Positions 1 to 8,707 of a DNA stretch of 64,000 bases are shown here, piece by piece (the first letter of the stretch is position 1; every line of letters begins with the position of its first letter). Origin of the DNA: Nostoc sp. ATCC 53789 (GTDB lineage: Bacteria > Cyanobacteriota > Cyanobacteriia > Cyanobacteriales > Nostocaceae); the NCBI RefSeq assembly GCF_009873495.1, contig NZ_CP046703.1, forward strand, positions 6,476,501 through 6,540,500, in the 5' to 3' direction. The notes under the pieces are model-generated. The model was not told where the DNA came from. It saw only the letters and a list, made by a program, of their open reading frames with translations, and searched no databases. A program made the translations under genes and the position numbers.

Positions 1-1
1 T

Positions 2-76
2 ATTAGTATTGGTATTGTTTTTCTGTTAATTGCTTCCTTCCAAAAAACACCAACTTCAACAGGTAGGTTGGATTAA
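2..76 (+). CDS. C-terminal fragment of an unknown membrane protein (5' end outside window)
   Basis: The frame beginning at base 2 is open and ends at a TAA at 74-76. It encodes about 24 residues: a hydrophobic stretch (ISIGIVFLLIAS) followed by a short polar tail. This looks like the end of a last transmembrane helix. A perfect 10-bp hairpin lies 8 nt after the stop, as expected for a gene end. The family cannot be told from so little sequence, and the frame could be open by chance. Confidence 0.4.
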   Translation: MSIGIVFLLIASFQKTPTSTGRLD

Positions 77-83
77 ACTATTA

Positions 84-108
84 AGCCTGGGATGATTAAT
101 CCCAGGCT
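84..108 (+). terminator. Hairpin after the window-edge gene
   Basis: A perfect 10-bp stem (AGCCTGGGAT / ATCCCAGGCT) encloses a 5-nt loop just after the stop at 76. No T-tract follows, so termination is inferred from position. It may also serve the convergent gene that ends at 277. Confidence 0.45.
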
Positions 109-276
109 ATTAATTACTGAAACCATTGCTCAGTCCTATATGCGAAGACTTGATTTATGGGTTCCAGAGATTTGAATTTATATCCTACACCAGTTCTCAT
201 AACTGGTGCAGAAAGTCAAGATGCACAGGCGATCGCTGATGGTAAATTAGTATGTCAAACGTATCCAGCTTTTAAT

Positions 277-927
277 TTATTTACCTGGGGCAGGAGCAGT
301 AGATGGAGTACTGGGAGAGTTGGCACCTGGTTCTGTAGGAGCGCCAGGTTCAGATGGAGTAACGGTTCCTGGTGCTGGAGTTAAGTTGCTAGGGGTGCCA
401 GGCTCAGTTGGAGTAACACTTCCTGGTGCTGGAGTCAAGTTGCTAGGAGCGCCAGGTTCAGATGGAGTAACGGTTCCTGGTGCTGGAGTTAAGTTACTAG
501 GAGCGCCAGGTTCAGGTGGGGTAACGGTTCCTGGTGCTGGAGTGCTTTCGGGAGTTCCACTTTCAGGTGGGGTAACAGTTCCTGGTGCCGGAGTGCTTTC
601 GGGAGGAGTGATGTTACTCGGTGTGGTTTCTGCTGGTACTGTAGTGCTACCAGGAGTCGTGCTAGGTGTGGTTTCTGCTGGTGCTGTAGTGCTACCAGGA
701 GCCCCACCAGGGGTAAGTGCTGTGCCGCCGGGACAGCGAGAGTTAAGCGGAAAATACTCGCACAGAATTTTCATACCTTCTGGCGACATCTTGATTTCCG
801 TTGGTGCGCTAGTAGATTCGCTACTGGATTGAGCTATGGGGGATTTACTGGATTCGGCTACGGCAATATTAGTGGTGAGAGCCAAAGATAGAGCTGTACC
901 AATCAGGGTCAGAGATTTTCCCATCAT
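277..927 (-). CDS. Secreted Pro/Thr-rich repeat protein
   Basis: 216 residues. The N-terminus is a clear signal peptide: MMGKS, a hydrophobic core, and an AVA-E cleavage-like site near residue 25. A short segment with two cysteines (CEYFPLNSRC) follows, a motif I associate with small secreted cyanobacterial proteins. The rest is low-complexity sequence built from an 18-residue unit of the type TPAPGTVTPSEPGAPSNL, with a shorter PAETTPS unit near the start. Export to the periplasm or outside the cell is likely. The function is unknown; a flexible wall or surface linker is only a guess. Repeat number probably varies between strains. ATG at 924 is an equally good start. The gene diverges from the penicillin-binding protein at 1358. 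Confidence 0.75.
   Translation of the reverse strand: MMGKSLTLIGTALSLALTTNIAVAESSKSPIAQSSSESTSAPTEIKMSPEGMKILCEYFPLNSRCPGGTALTPGGAPGSTTAPAETTPSTTPGSTTVPAETTPSNITPPESTPAPGTVTPPESGTPESTPAPGTVTPPEPGAPSNLTPAPGTVTPSEPGAPSNLTPAPGSVTPTEPGTPSNLTPAPGTVTPSEPGAPTEPGANSPSTPSTAPAPGK
325..610. repeat. 54-bp tandem repeats inside the Pro/Thr-rich gene
   Basis: Imperfect 54-bp units built around GGTTCCTGGTGCTGGAGT recur on the plus strand. They encode the 18-residue Pro-rich unit on the minus strand. The array also creates a spurious open frame on the plus strand. Confidence 0.8.
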
Positions 928-1357
928 TCTGAAATTTACCTCAACGGAACACTCGGCCCATTAAAACAGATAATAAGATTTAGAAAATCTTCCTAAATGA
1001 ATATATTTAAGTTTGTTGCAGAATATGTGGATATGTAAAATTGGTAAAAATTAAATCTGTCGTTTGTTATTAACTAGTGCTTATAAGTACAAGCTTTCAA
1101 TCTATGCTTGTAGTCATTAAAGTAAAATGAGTAGACAAAATAAGCTTTTAGGAAGGATAAAAAATTTTATTTTTCTTTAATTAAGTGATAAAAATAACGA
1201 GTTAACTCAGATAAAAAAGTAATGTTCAGTATAAATTAGAGCAAAAAGTCCCGTATAGCTAATTTATGCTTTGGCTTATGAGTAAAATGATGAAAGACTA
1301 ACATCTAAAATTGTAATTCGCCCCATTCTTCACTAAAAAGTGTGATGTGAATCGCCG
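928..1357. other. Divergent intergenic region
   Basis: 430 AT-rich bases between two divergent genes, which must hold both promoters. I see no HIP1 site, hairpin, RNA gene or open frame worth calling. Confidence 0.6.
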
Positions 1358-3625
1358 ATGAGTTCTCCCCAACCCCCTCACAAGCCACAAACGTTAATTG
1401 GTCAACTGACTCAAGCAGTCCATACTATCCAAGCTAGGGTTGATTTTTCCAAACTGGCGCTCAAGCCTAATGCCAAAGTACCGGAACTCTGGGTACAGGA
1501 TGCGGGGGCGGATAAAGCAGAGGTATATCCACTGTTGGGCGATCGCTATATTCTCGGTCGTAGTTCCAAATCCAGCGATATCGTCGTCCGTAACCCCGTT
1601 GTCAGCCAAATTCACCTATCGCTATCGCGCAATTCTACTCAGCGCACACCAGTTTTCGTCATCAAAGACGAAAACTCCACCAATGGCATTTATCGTGGCA
1701 AGCGTCGTGTTAATTCCCTAGAACTACGTCATGGCGATATTCTGACTCTGGGCCCCCCAGAACTAGCCGCTTCTGTGCGCCTGCAATACGTCGATCCACC
1801 AGCGTGGTATGTCAAAGCTGCAAGTTGGACAGCTTATGGTGTTGGTGGTGTCAGCGCCTTGTTCGCCTTAGTAATTGGCGTAGAATGGCTGAAATTTTCA
1901 GTTAGACCCCTACCTACAGCTACACGCGCTCCAGTAGTTGTTTACGCTCGTGATGGAGCCACACCTCTGAGAGAGCCTCGAACTATCTCTCACGTAGATA
2001 TGAAGCGTTTAGAGGAATTTGGCCCTTATTTGCCATCTGCCGTAGTAGCTTCAGAAGATAGTCGTTATTACTGGCACTTTGGGGTTGACCCTCTGGGGAT
2101 TTTACGAGCCGTGTTGATCAATAGCCGTAGCGGAGATGTGCAGCAAGGAGCCAGCACTGTTACGCAGCAAGTTGCCCGCAGTTTGTTCCGTGAATATGTA
2201 GGTAGACAGGATACACTTGGACGCAAATTACGGGAAGCAGTTGTCGCCCTGAAGTTAGAAACCTTTTACAGCAAAGATGATATTTTGCTGATGTACTTAA
2301 ATCGGGTTTTCTTGGGGGGAGATACCTCTGGCTTTGAGGATGCAGCTCGGTATTACTTTGAAAAGCCAGCTAAAGAATTAACTTTGGCAGAAGCAGCAAC
2401 TTTGGTAGGAATTTTACCTGCTCCCAACGCATTTGATTTTTGTGGGGATGGGCCAAATAAGCTAGAAGCAGCTGAATACCGGAATCGTGTGATTAAGCGG
2501 TTGCTGGAAATGGGCAAAATTAAGCTTGAAGATGCGAACCGAGCTAGACGTTCCACTGTTCAAGTTAGTCCTAAAGTTTGTGAACAGCAGGCTAAGACGA
2601 TCGCTCCTTATTTTTACAGTTACGTCTTCTCTGAACTTGAATCAATCTTGGGCGAGGGAGCCGCAAACGAAGGGAATTATATCATTGAAACCCAGCTTGA
2701 TCCCGCGATCCAGAGCCAAGCTGAATCAGCGTTGCGGAATTCAGTCAACAATAGTGGTGGAAATTTTAATTTTTCTCAAGGGGCTGTGGTAACTCTTGAC
2801 TCCAGTACAGGTGGCATTCTGGCAATGGTAGGCGGAACTGATTACAAAAAAAGTCAGTTCAATCGTGCTGTTCAAGCCAAAAGACAACCAGGTTCCACCT
2901 TTAAAATCTTTGCTTACACCGCCGCTATTCAACAGGGAATTTCACCATCTAAGAGTTATTCCTGCGCTCCTTTAACTTGGCAAGGCTTCACTTACAAACC
3001 CTGTCGTTCCGGTGCTGGCAGTTTAGATATTGCCACCGGGCTGGCTCTTTCAGAAAATCCCATTGCCTTGGGAGTTGCTAGAGAAATCGGGCTGAATAAA
3101 GTAGTGGCGATGGCTCAGAATTTGGGAATTAAGTCAAACCTCGATCCGGTTCCTGGCTTAGTACTGGGTCAAAGCGTGGTCAATGTTTTGGAAATGACTG
3201 GTGCTTTTGGCTCTATTGGCAATCGTGGAGTGTGGAATCCTCCCCATGCGATTAACCGAATTTTAGATAGTGGTGATTGCAGCGATCGCAATGATATCAA
3301 AACCTGCCGTGTAATTTACTCCTTCGACCAAGATCCAGATGCGAACAAACGAGTTCTGCCAAGTGGTGTAGCCGATGAGATGACTAGTTTGATGCGTGGT
3401 GTCATCACCAGAGGCACTGGTCGTAGTGCTGCCATTGGACTCGGAGAAGCCGGTAAAACAGGCACGACTGATAAAAACGTTGACTTATGGTTCATAGGTT
3501 TTATCCCAAGTCGGCGACTTGTAACTGGTGTTTGGCTGGGGAACGACAACAATTCCCCCACATCTGGTAGCAGCGCTCAAGCCGCTCAGTTGTGGGGAAA
3601 TTATATGCGGAGAATTACGCGGTAA
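1358..3625 (+). CDS. FHA-domain class A penicillin-binding protein (transglycosylase/transpeptidase)
   Basis: 755 residues. It polymerises and cross-links peptidoglycan at the outer face of the plasma membrane. Residues about 45-145 form an FHA phosphothreonine-binding domain (YILGRSS, then SQIH, then NSTNG). A membrane helix follows at about 160-180. The GT51 domain has catalytic Glu233 (ASEDSR) and the QGASTVTQQ motif. The transpeptidase domain has SxxK at 513-516 (STFK), SEN at 565-567 and KTG at 700-702. All catalytic motifs are present, so both activities should be intact. The cytoplasmic FHA module is an addition to the usual class A layout and suggests control by a Ser/Thr kinase, which is an inference. 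The gene stands alone, followed by short AATTACGAA-type repeats. Confidence 0.92.
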   Translation: MSSPQPPHKPQTLIGQLTQAVHTIQARVDFSKLALKPNAKVPELWVQDAGADKAEVYPLLGDRYILGRSSKSSDIVVRNPVVSQIHLSLSRNSTQRTPVFVIKDENSTNGIYRGKRRVNSLELRHGDILTLGPPELAASVRLQYVDPPAWYVKAASWTAYGVGGVSALFALVIGVEWLKFSVRPLPTATRAPVVVYARDGATPLREPRTISHVDMKRLEEFGPYLPSAVVASEDSRYYWHFGVDPLGILRAVLINSRSGDVQQGASTVTQQVARSLFREYVGRQDTLGRKLREAVVALKLETFYSKDDILLMYLNRVFLGGDTSGFEDAARYYFEKPAKELTLAEAATLVGILPAPNAFDFCGDGPNKLEAAEYRNRVIKRLLEMGKIKLEDANRARRSTVQVSPKVCEQQAKTIAPYFYSYVFSELESILGEGAANEGNYIIETQLDPAIQSQAESALRNSVNNSGGNFNFSQGAVVTLDSSTGGILAMVGGTDYKKSQFNRAVQAKRQPGSTFKIFAYTAAIQQGISPSKSYSCAPLTWQGFTYKPCRSGAGSLDIATGLALSENPIALGVAREIGLNKVVAMAQNLGIKSNLDPVPGLVLGQSVVNVLEMTGAFGSIGNRGVWNPPHAINRILDSGDCSDRNDIKTCRVIYSFDQDPDANKRVLPSGVADEMTSLMRGVITRGTGRSAAIGLGEAGKTGTTDKNVDLWFIGFIPSRRLVTGVWLGNDNNSPTSGSSAQAAQLWGNYMRRITR

Positions 3626-3628
3626 ATT

Positions 3629-3690
3629 CGTAATTTGTAATTTCATAGTTAAAAATTACGGATTACGAATTACGAATCACGAATTATTAT
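3629..3690. repeat. Short tandem repeats (AATTACGAA type)
   Basis: Variants of TTACGAATTACGAAT fill the gap between two convergent genes and can form weak hairpins. This is typical short tandem repeat filler of Nostoc-type genomes. Confidence 0.6.
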
Positions 3691-5117
3691 TGATATCCCC
3701 TCCAAGGTGTAACTTCCAGGTTGCCGCTAGGCTTGAATATCACTTGGAAGTGAGCGAGAGGTTCTTTATCGTTGGGGGCTGCTACATTAGAGCCGTAGAT
3801 AGCGTTGAACATCTTGGGAAGGGGTGTTTCCCGAAAATAGTCAAAGGCAACTTGGTTTAGTGGTTCGTAGTCAGCAATTACGCCATCTTTGTTGACTGCT
3901 ACCCGATATTTCAAATCTCGCGTAAAGGTGGGTTTGCCACTCCAAGTTTGCCGAACTGTACTATAAAGCTTTTGATTTAAATTTTTGACTATATTAGAGT
4001 CAGTAATTTTTGTACCCACTACCTCTGGCGTTCTAGCATATCCCCGCCAAGGGCTAACTTGCAGGACACCTTGTGTAGTAAATACTACACGAAATTGGGC
4101 GATTGGTTCATTGGAAATGGTCGGACGGGTAGCTGGATTGTAAAGTACGTTAGGCAGAGGAGTTTTACCTACTTCTAGATTCGCTTCTTTATTCACCGCT
4201 TTATAACCAACGATCGCACCATCCGCAGCTACACCCAGACGGTAAATCAAATCTTGTTGCAATCCTGAGCGATTAGCCCAAGCTGGATGAACTTGATTGT
4301 AAACTTGACGATTCAATGCACGTAACTGAGATGGATCGGTAATTTCTGGAACTGTATTTAAAAGTGCTTCTAAATCTTTAACTGCCGGCTTTCCATTAGC
4401 TGTAGGCGTTAGTGTGGGCCTTGCCGTAGCAATGGGTGTTGCAGCAGCTGATGCTGGAGGAGTGATATTGTTTATTGTAGAGCTACTTTGCTCATCTGCT
4501 GTTGGCTGTGGTGGACGAAGTTGGGGAGGTGGAATCAAGTTAAAGGCGATCGCAGCTACTGCTAAACTTGACACACCCACAGCAGCAGGTACAGCCTGTC
4601 TAACCAAAGCTTGACTAGCACCGCCATAGCGTCTGGTAACTGGTTGTAGTTCTAGAGAAAGTTCGGGTAAAGTTTGGGTATCAGCAAAAAACTGATCCAC
4701 TGCTTCCACTAAATCAAACAACTGCACCGTATTCAAATCTATTTCAATTGGCGGACGTTTGGAATTGTTGGAGTGATCGAATCCCTCTGGAGTTCCTTCG
4801 GAATGGATGATTAATCTGTGTCGGTTGCTATCAACTTTCCGAAACTCTACTAGCTCCGATTCCTGATTGTGTGCTTGAGGATTAGGTACGCTACTTAAAA
4901 ATTCTTGGGCATACCCACTAACAGCCCTCACCAAACTTTCAAAAAATTCCCGCCCTCCCGTTAGGGGCTGATTATAACCAGATAAATAGCATTCTGCATT
5001 TACCAATATTGATAATTCCGGGCGCATTTCCTGGAAGTGTGCAGCCCTAGTGACATCACTTAACCCTTCTAAAAGCAGTGTACAATTAGGTAGACTGTAC
5101 TTACGTTGAATATTCAT
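3687..5117 (-). CDS. DUF4335 domain protein
   Basis: 476 residues. The N-terminal 180 residues match the cyanobacterial DUF4335 family as I recall it (start MNIQRKYSLPNCTL). A hydrophobic segment follows at about 195-210, then a Pro/Thr/Ala-rich linker. The C-terminus holds two related modules of about 110 residues, each with NRQVYNQVHPAW- or NQKLYSTVRQTW-like sequence and ending in PWRGY. The start ATG overlaps the stop of the upstream DUF3038 gene by 4 nt (ATGA), so the two are translationally coupled. The function is unknown; the pair usually occurs together in cyanobacteria. Confidence 0.8.
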   Translation of the reverse strand: MNIQRKYSLPNCTLLLEGLSDVTRAAHFQEMRPELSILVNAECYLSGYNQPLTGGREFFESLVRAVSGYAQEFLSSVPNPQAHNQESELVEFRKVDSNRHRLIIHSEGTPEGFDHSNNSKRPPIEIDLNTVQLFDLVEAVDQFFADTQTLPELSLELQPVTRRYGGASQALVRQAVPAAVGVSSLAVAAIAFNLIPPPQLRPPQPTADEQSSSTINNITPPASAAATPIATARPTLTPTANGKPAVKDLEALLNTVPEITDPSQLRALNRQVYNQVHPAWANRSGLQQDLIYRLGVAADGAIVGYKAVNKEANLEVGKTPLPNVLYNPATRPTISNEPIAQFRVVFTTQGVLQVSPWRGYARTPEVVGTKITDSNIVKNLNQKLYSTVRQTWSGKPTFTRDLKYRVAVNKDGVIADYEPLNQVAFDYFRETPLPKMFNAIYGSNVAAPNDKEPLAHFQVIFKPSGNLEVTPWRGYQ

Positions 5118-5740
5118 TCCACTTCACCGTCAAAAAGACTAATCCAGAATCGCTGCATTCCAGCTGTACCAGTACAAAATAGTAATTGTCCTAACAAATT
5201 TATAGCTAGCTCATCTAATTTTTCATCAGAAGTTAATGCTAGTACACCAGAACGTCGGGCATTCATCCGGCTTTTAAAATGCGCTCTAAACCGCTCTAGG
5301 TAATTAGATAGACGCAAATTCTGTTCCAATGGAATCTGCTTTTCTTCCATTTGTTGACATATCATTAATAACTGGCGAATGACAACAGTTAAACGCCGCG
5401 CTATGTAGCAAGCAATGACTACCAGAGCTTTTGCTTCCATGATAGTTAAGGGACGGCGGATATGCGCTCTCCGTAGCGGGTTAGAGCTACGCATCCGCCA
5501 TAAATTCACCCTGTCTTTAACAATTCCTTTGAGATCCAACTCTTGAGCAAAACTCAAGATTGCTTCCGAACCACCAAGCTCTAAAGCTTCAATTGCCAAT
5601 AAAATCAGGTCAATTTGCAACCGCGTTCTCCGAGGACAAGTCTTGGAAGCGATCGCAGGATCTGGCAAAGTGTCCAGAATCGTAGGCAATGAATCTTGAG
5701 TTGGACTGTTGAACGGCGTTAAACTTGCTGAGACATTCAT
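5114..5740 (-). CDS. DUF3038 domain protein
   Basis: 208 residues, mostly helical. It has the arrangement I recall for DUF3038: a conserved NLWR...NPLRR segment, then an Ala/Ile-rich helix beginning EAKALVVIACYIA. It is the first gene of a two-gene unit with DUF4335 (4-nt overlap). There is no signal peptide or convincing membrane segment. The role is unknown. Confidence 0.8.
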   Translation of the reverse strand: MNVSASLTPFNSPTQDSLPTILDTLPDPAIASKTCPRRTRLQIDLILLAIEALELGGSEAILSFAQELDLKGIVKDRVNLWRMRSSNPLRRAHIRRPLTIMEAKALVVIACYIARRLTVVIRQLLMICQQMEEKQIPLEQNLRLSNYLERFRAHFKSRMNARRSGVLALTSDEKLDELAINLLGQLLFCTGTAGMQRFWISLFDGEVE

Positions 5741-6045
5741 TCTATAAATACCTTGTGCGGTTCCAACAGACTAGATAAAACAAATTTAAGATCGGTAGCC
5801 AAGACTTGAGCATTAGACTTGTAGCAGTAGCATGACTACCTGATATATACATTACTTAACTCTTTCTACTCAAAGTTTTCCCTATATTGAAATCAAAGTT
5901 TTAAAACATAAGTTAATTCACCTCATTTCTGAATGTAATACCTTTTCTAGCTTGGTTTAGATTCTAATTATCGTCAACAAAGGACGAAGCTGAAGCTTCG
6001 ACCCCCAGCGTATGACATTATAGTGTACGATTTTTCAGGTATCTG
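5741..6045. other. Intergenic region upstream of apt
   Basis: About 300 AT-rich bases between divergent genes. The only structure I see is the palindrome CGAAGCTGAAGCTTCG at 5985-6000. Confidence 0.5.
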
Positions 6046-6190
6046 AAAATTGGGGATTGGGGATTGGGGATTGGGAATTGAGAATTGGGAATTGGTCAAT
6101 AATCAATACTTTTTTCCCATACTTACCTTGCTCCTCTTCTTCCCCATTTCCCATCCCCCATTCCCCATCCCCCATTCCCCATTCCCATTT
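6046..6190. repeat. Heptamer tandem repeats (TTGGGGA, then CCCCATT)
   Basis: A run of GGGGATT/GGGAATT units is followed, after a 45-nt spacer, by the complementary CCCCATT/CCCCATC units. The two halves could fold into a long imperfect hairpin that ends directly against the apt start codon. These are short tandemly repeated repetitive sequences typical of heterocystous cyanobacteria. Confidence 0.85.
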
Positions 6191-6191
6191 T

Positions 6192-6710
6192 ATGGATTTG
6201 AAGTCTCTCGTTCGTGACATTCCAGATTTTCCCAAACCCGGAATTTTATTTCGGGATATTACTACATTACTGCGCGATCCAGAGGGATTACGCTATACTA
6301 TTGACTTTTTAACACAAAAATGCAACGAAGCTGAAATAAAACCAGATTATGTAATTGGTATAGAGTCAAGAGGATTTATTTTTGGCTCACCTCTGGCTTA
6401 TCAATTAGGGGCTGGTTTTATTCCCATCCGCAAAAAAGGTAAGTTACCAGCAGCAGTTCACTCAATTGAATATGATCTAGAGTATGGTACTGACTGTCTG
6501 GAACTGCATCAAGACGCTTTACATGAAAGTAGCCGAGTTTTGATTGTGGACGATTTGATTGCCACGGGTGGAACTGCGAGTGCAACAGCAAAGTTAGTGC
6601 AGAAGATTGGCTGCGAATTAGTAGGATTTGGGTTTATTATCGAGCTACGGGATTTAGAAGGGCGTAAATATCTGCCAGACGTGCCGATTATCTCTCTAAT
6701 TGAATATTAG
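6192..6710 (+). CDS. apt: Adenine phosphoribosyltransferase
   Basis: 172 residues. It salvages adenine to AMP using PRPP in the cytoplasm. The N-terminal RDIPDFPKPGILFRDIT is the family hallmark, and the PRPP-binding motif VLIVDDLIATGGTA lies near residue 120. The length fits bacterial Apt. I chose the ATG at 6192; the open frame extends to 6057, but those codons are translated heptamer repeat. No clear ribosome-binding site is visible because the repeat runs up to the start codon. Confidence 0.95.
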   Translation: MDLKSLVRDIPDFPKPGILFRDITTLLRDPEGLRYTIDFLTQKCNEAEIKPDYVIGIESRGFIFGSPLAYQLGAGFIPIRKKGKLPAAVHSIEYDLEYGTDCLELHQDALHESSRVLIVDDLIATGGTASATAKLVQKIGCELVGFGFIIELRDLEGRKYLPDVPIISLIEY

Positions 6711-6715
6711 TTATT

Positions 6716-6780
6716 TGTCATTGGTCATTAGCAAAGGACAAATGACAAATGACAAATGACAAAGGACAAAAGACAAATGA
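6716..6780. repeat. TGACAAA heptamer repeats before the permease gene
   Basis: TCATTGGTCATTAG is followed by several AATGACA units. The array supplies several in-frame and out-of-frame ATGs and makes the next gene's start uncertain. Confidence 0.8.
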
Positions 6781-7823
6781 CATCTACGAAAATTTCCTTG
6801 GAGACAGGTCGGGATTGGCTAATCAGGCTAGTCACGAGCGAAACTTTTATTTATGTGGCAAAGCGGGTATTGCAGGCACTACTGACTCTGTTTTTGGCAT
6901 CAGCATTATCGTTTTTCATTATTCAACTCGCTCCAGGGGATTATGTAGATACGCTGCGGCAAAACCCGAAGATATCTCCAGAAAGAATTGAGGAAATTAA
7001 GCGGCAGTTTGGTCTTGATAAGTCTTGGCCAGAGCAATTTTGGCTATGGCTATGGCGAATCTTGACAAAAGGAGATTTTGGCACGAGTTTTATTTATCAA
7101 CGTTCAGTGGCATCGCTTTTGTGGGAAAGAGTACCAGCTACTTTGCTATTAGCGATCGCATCTTTAATTGTCACATGGGCGATCGCCATCCCTCTAGGGA
7201 TTTTTGCTGCTGTTAACCAAAATAAGCTATCAGACCGGCTTTTACAGGTGATTAGCTATGCCGGACAAGGCTTTCCCAGTTTCATCACGGCCTTGGCACT
7301 GCTGGTTTTAGCCCAAATCACCTCGCCGTTATTCCCAGTGGGTAGTATGACTAGCATCAATCACTCAGAACTAACATGGTTTGGCAAAATCTTAGATGTC
7401 GGCTGGCACATGATTTTACCTACGATTGCCCTCTCAATTACTAGTTTTGCTGGTTTACAACGCATCACTCGTGGCGAATTATTGGATGTGCTGCGTCAAG
7501 ATTATATCCAAACGGCTCGTGCTAAAGGTCTGCCAGAAAACCGCGTCATCTACGTTCATGCACTTCGTAACGCCGTAAATCCCTTAATTACCTTATTGGG
7601 TTTTGAATTAGCTGGTTTATTAAACGGTGCCTTCATTGCCGAATTTTTCTTCAACTGGCCCGGTTTAGGAAGGTTGACTCTACAGGCTTTACAAGCTCAA
7701 GATTTATATTTGTTAATGGCAAGCTTGGTAATGGGCGCAGTGTTGCTGATTGCTGGTAATTTAATTGCCGATTTGATGTTAAAAGCCGCCGATCCACGTA
7801 TTCGGCTAGAAAATCTCAATTAG
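6777..7823 (+). CDS. ABC transporter permease, OppB/DppB type
   Basis: 348 residues. An inner-membrane subunit of a peptide/nickel-type importer. It has an N-terminal membrane helix with the family-typical LAPGD segment, a periplasmic part around QFGLD, then five more helices. The ATPase-contacting EAA loop is clear (RGELLDVLRQDYIQTARAKG), followed by the conserved HALRNAVNPLIT and GLGRL. I prefer the ATG at 6777 to 6756, since the earlier codons are repeat sequence. No OppC, binding-protein or ATPase gene is adjacent, so its partners must be encoded elsewhere. Substrate unknown. Confidence 0.9.
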   Translation: MTSTKISLETGRDWLIRLVTSETFIYVAKRVLQALLTLFLASALSFFIIQLAPGDYVDTLRQNPKISPERIEEIKRQFGLDKSWPEQFWLWLWRILTKGDFGTSFIYQRSVASLLWERVPATLLLAIASLIVTWAIAIPLGIFAAVNQNKLSDRLLQVISYAGQGFPSFITALALLVLAQITSPLFPVGSMTSINHSELTWFGKILDVGWHMILPTIALSITSFAGLQRITRGELLDVLRQDYIQTARAKGLPENRVIYVHALRNAVNPLITLLGFELAGLLNGAFIAEFFFNWPGLGRLTLQALQAQDLYLLMASLVMGAVLLIAGNLIADLMLKAADPRIRLENLN

Positions 7824-7864
7824 TCATTGGTCATTGGTCATTTGTCATTGGTCATTGGTTTAAT
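7822..7864. repeat. TCATTGG heptamer repeats
   Basis: About five tandem TCATTGGT/TCATTTGT units directly after the permease stop. They are complementary in type to the TGACAAA array before that gene. Confidence 0.75.
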
Positions 7865-7888
7865 CCCACTCTCCCCATCCCCATCTCC

Positions 7889-8170
7889 ATGCTGTCCGAA
7901 GTCTATTACTTGGTGCGCTCAAAAACTGACGGTAATTATTTGATAGCTCGTCCTGACACCGAAACATCAGGTTATTTATTGCTGTTTCAGGAAAACTTTG
8001 ATGCCCTTAGCTATCTCAACACCCACGCAGCAGAAGTTGCAAACCGCTTTACTGTGGAATCTATTCCACGTACACAGTTGGGAAACCTGCTCAAACGTTG
8101 GGGTTTTAGCGGTGTGGGTATTGTGACTGACCCGTTATTACCAAAGGTTGAGTTTTTGCAGCACAGTTAA
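7889..8170 (+). CDS. Conserved hypothetical protein, 93 aa
   Basis: A small soluble protein beginning MLSEVYYLVRSKTDGNYL, with mixed alpha/beta character, a balanced charge, and no signal or membrane segment. Codon use matches its neighbours, and I believe similar short proteins occur in other Nostocales, though I cannot confirm this. It follows the permease by 65 nt and may be co-transcribed. Function unknown. Confidence 0.6.
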   Translation: MLSEVYYLVRSKTDGNYLIARPDTETSGYLLLFQENFDALSYLNTHAAEVANRFTVESIPRTQLGNLLKRWGFSGVGIVTDPLLPKVEFLQHS

Positions 8171-8346
8171 ATTTATGGATTAGCGTAAATGCTCCTTCGG
8201 CTTGTCGTCAGACATCGCTTGCTAATTTGTTTAAGAGTATATTTGAAAAGTCCTCTTGTCTATAGCAAGTATCCGTAATTACACAACTGATTAAACCATA
8301 AAATTTGTGTTGACGTTGTATACACAATATTCTATATTAGATATTA

Positions 8347-8387
8347 AGCATTGCTGAATAAAGCTTGAAACTTAATTCAGCAATGCT
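8347..8387. promoter_or_regulatory. 13-bp inverted repeat, candidate antitoxin operator
   Basis: AGCATTGCTGAAT (8347-8359) and its exact complement ATTCAGCAATGCT (8375-8387) are separated by 15 nt. Each arm contains a smaller AGCA-T-TGCT palindrome. It lies 30 nt before the antitoxin start, where ribbon-helix-helix antitoxins usually bind to repress their own operon. The operator role is inferred. Confidence 0.5.
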
Positions 8388-8416
8388 AAATGAGACACAC
8401 ACATGGAAGATACCCA

Positions 8417-8707
8417 ATGCTTGCCCGTTCTAAAATGGATAACCTTGGTCGTAACCAAGTAATTAATATTAGAGTTCAAGAACAACAACGGGATTTAATT
8501 GATAATGCTGCATCGATTCTTGGCAAGAACCGTTCTGACTTTATGTTAGAAGTTGCCTGTCGAGAAGCAGAAAAAGTCATCTGTAACAAGACTTTCTTTG
8601 CGTTAGACGAGGAAAGATATCAAAAATTCCTTGCTATTTTGGACTCACCACCTAAAACAAATGAAGAAATTCGTAAATTATTAACAGCTAAATCTCCTTG
8701 GGATTAA
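8417..8707 (+). CDS. DUF1778 (TacA-type) antitoxin
   Basis: 96 residues from the ATG at 8417, which has GGAAGA 7 nt upstream; the frame opens at 8390. The N-terminus (QVINIRVQEQQRDLIDNAA) is a ribbon-helix-helix DNA-binding region, followed by the family-typical GKNRSDFMLEVACREAE. The C-terminal tail (LDEERYQKFLAILDSPP) is the part known in the family to bind and neutralise the toxin. The stop overlaps the toxin start (TAATG), so the pair should be co-translated. Confidence 0.88.
   Translation: MLARSKMDNLGRNQVINIRVQEQQRDLIDNAASILGKNRSDFMLEVACREAEKVICNKTFFALDEERYQKFLAILDSPPKTNEEIRKLLTAKSPWD

Noticed and set aside
157..384. 75-codon plus-strand frame
   Set aside because: Its second half is antisense to the secreted protein gene, and the first half shows no domain or ribosome-binding site.
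320..832. Plus-strand frame of 170 codons opposite the Pro/Thr-rich gene
   Set aside because: Gly/Val repeat translation of the antisense strand; the minus frame has a signal peptide and is the real gene.
5455..5500. Inverted repeat GTAGC/GCTAC within the DUF3038 gene, considered as an inserted small dispersed repeat
   Set aside because: The encoded NPLRR segment appears to belong to the conserved family core, so an insertion is not supported.
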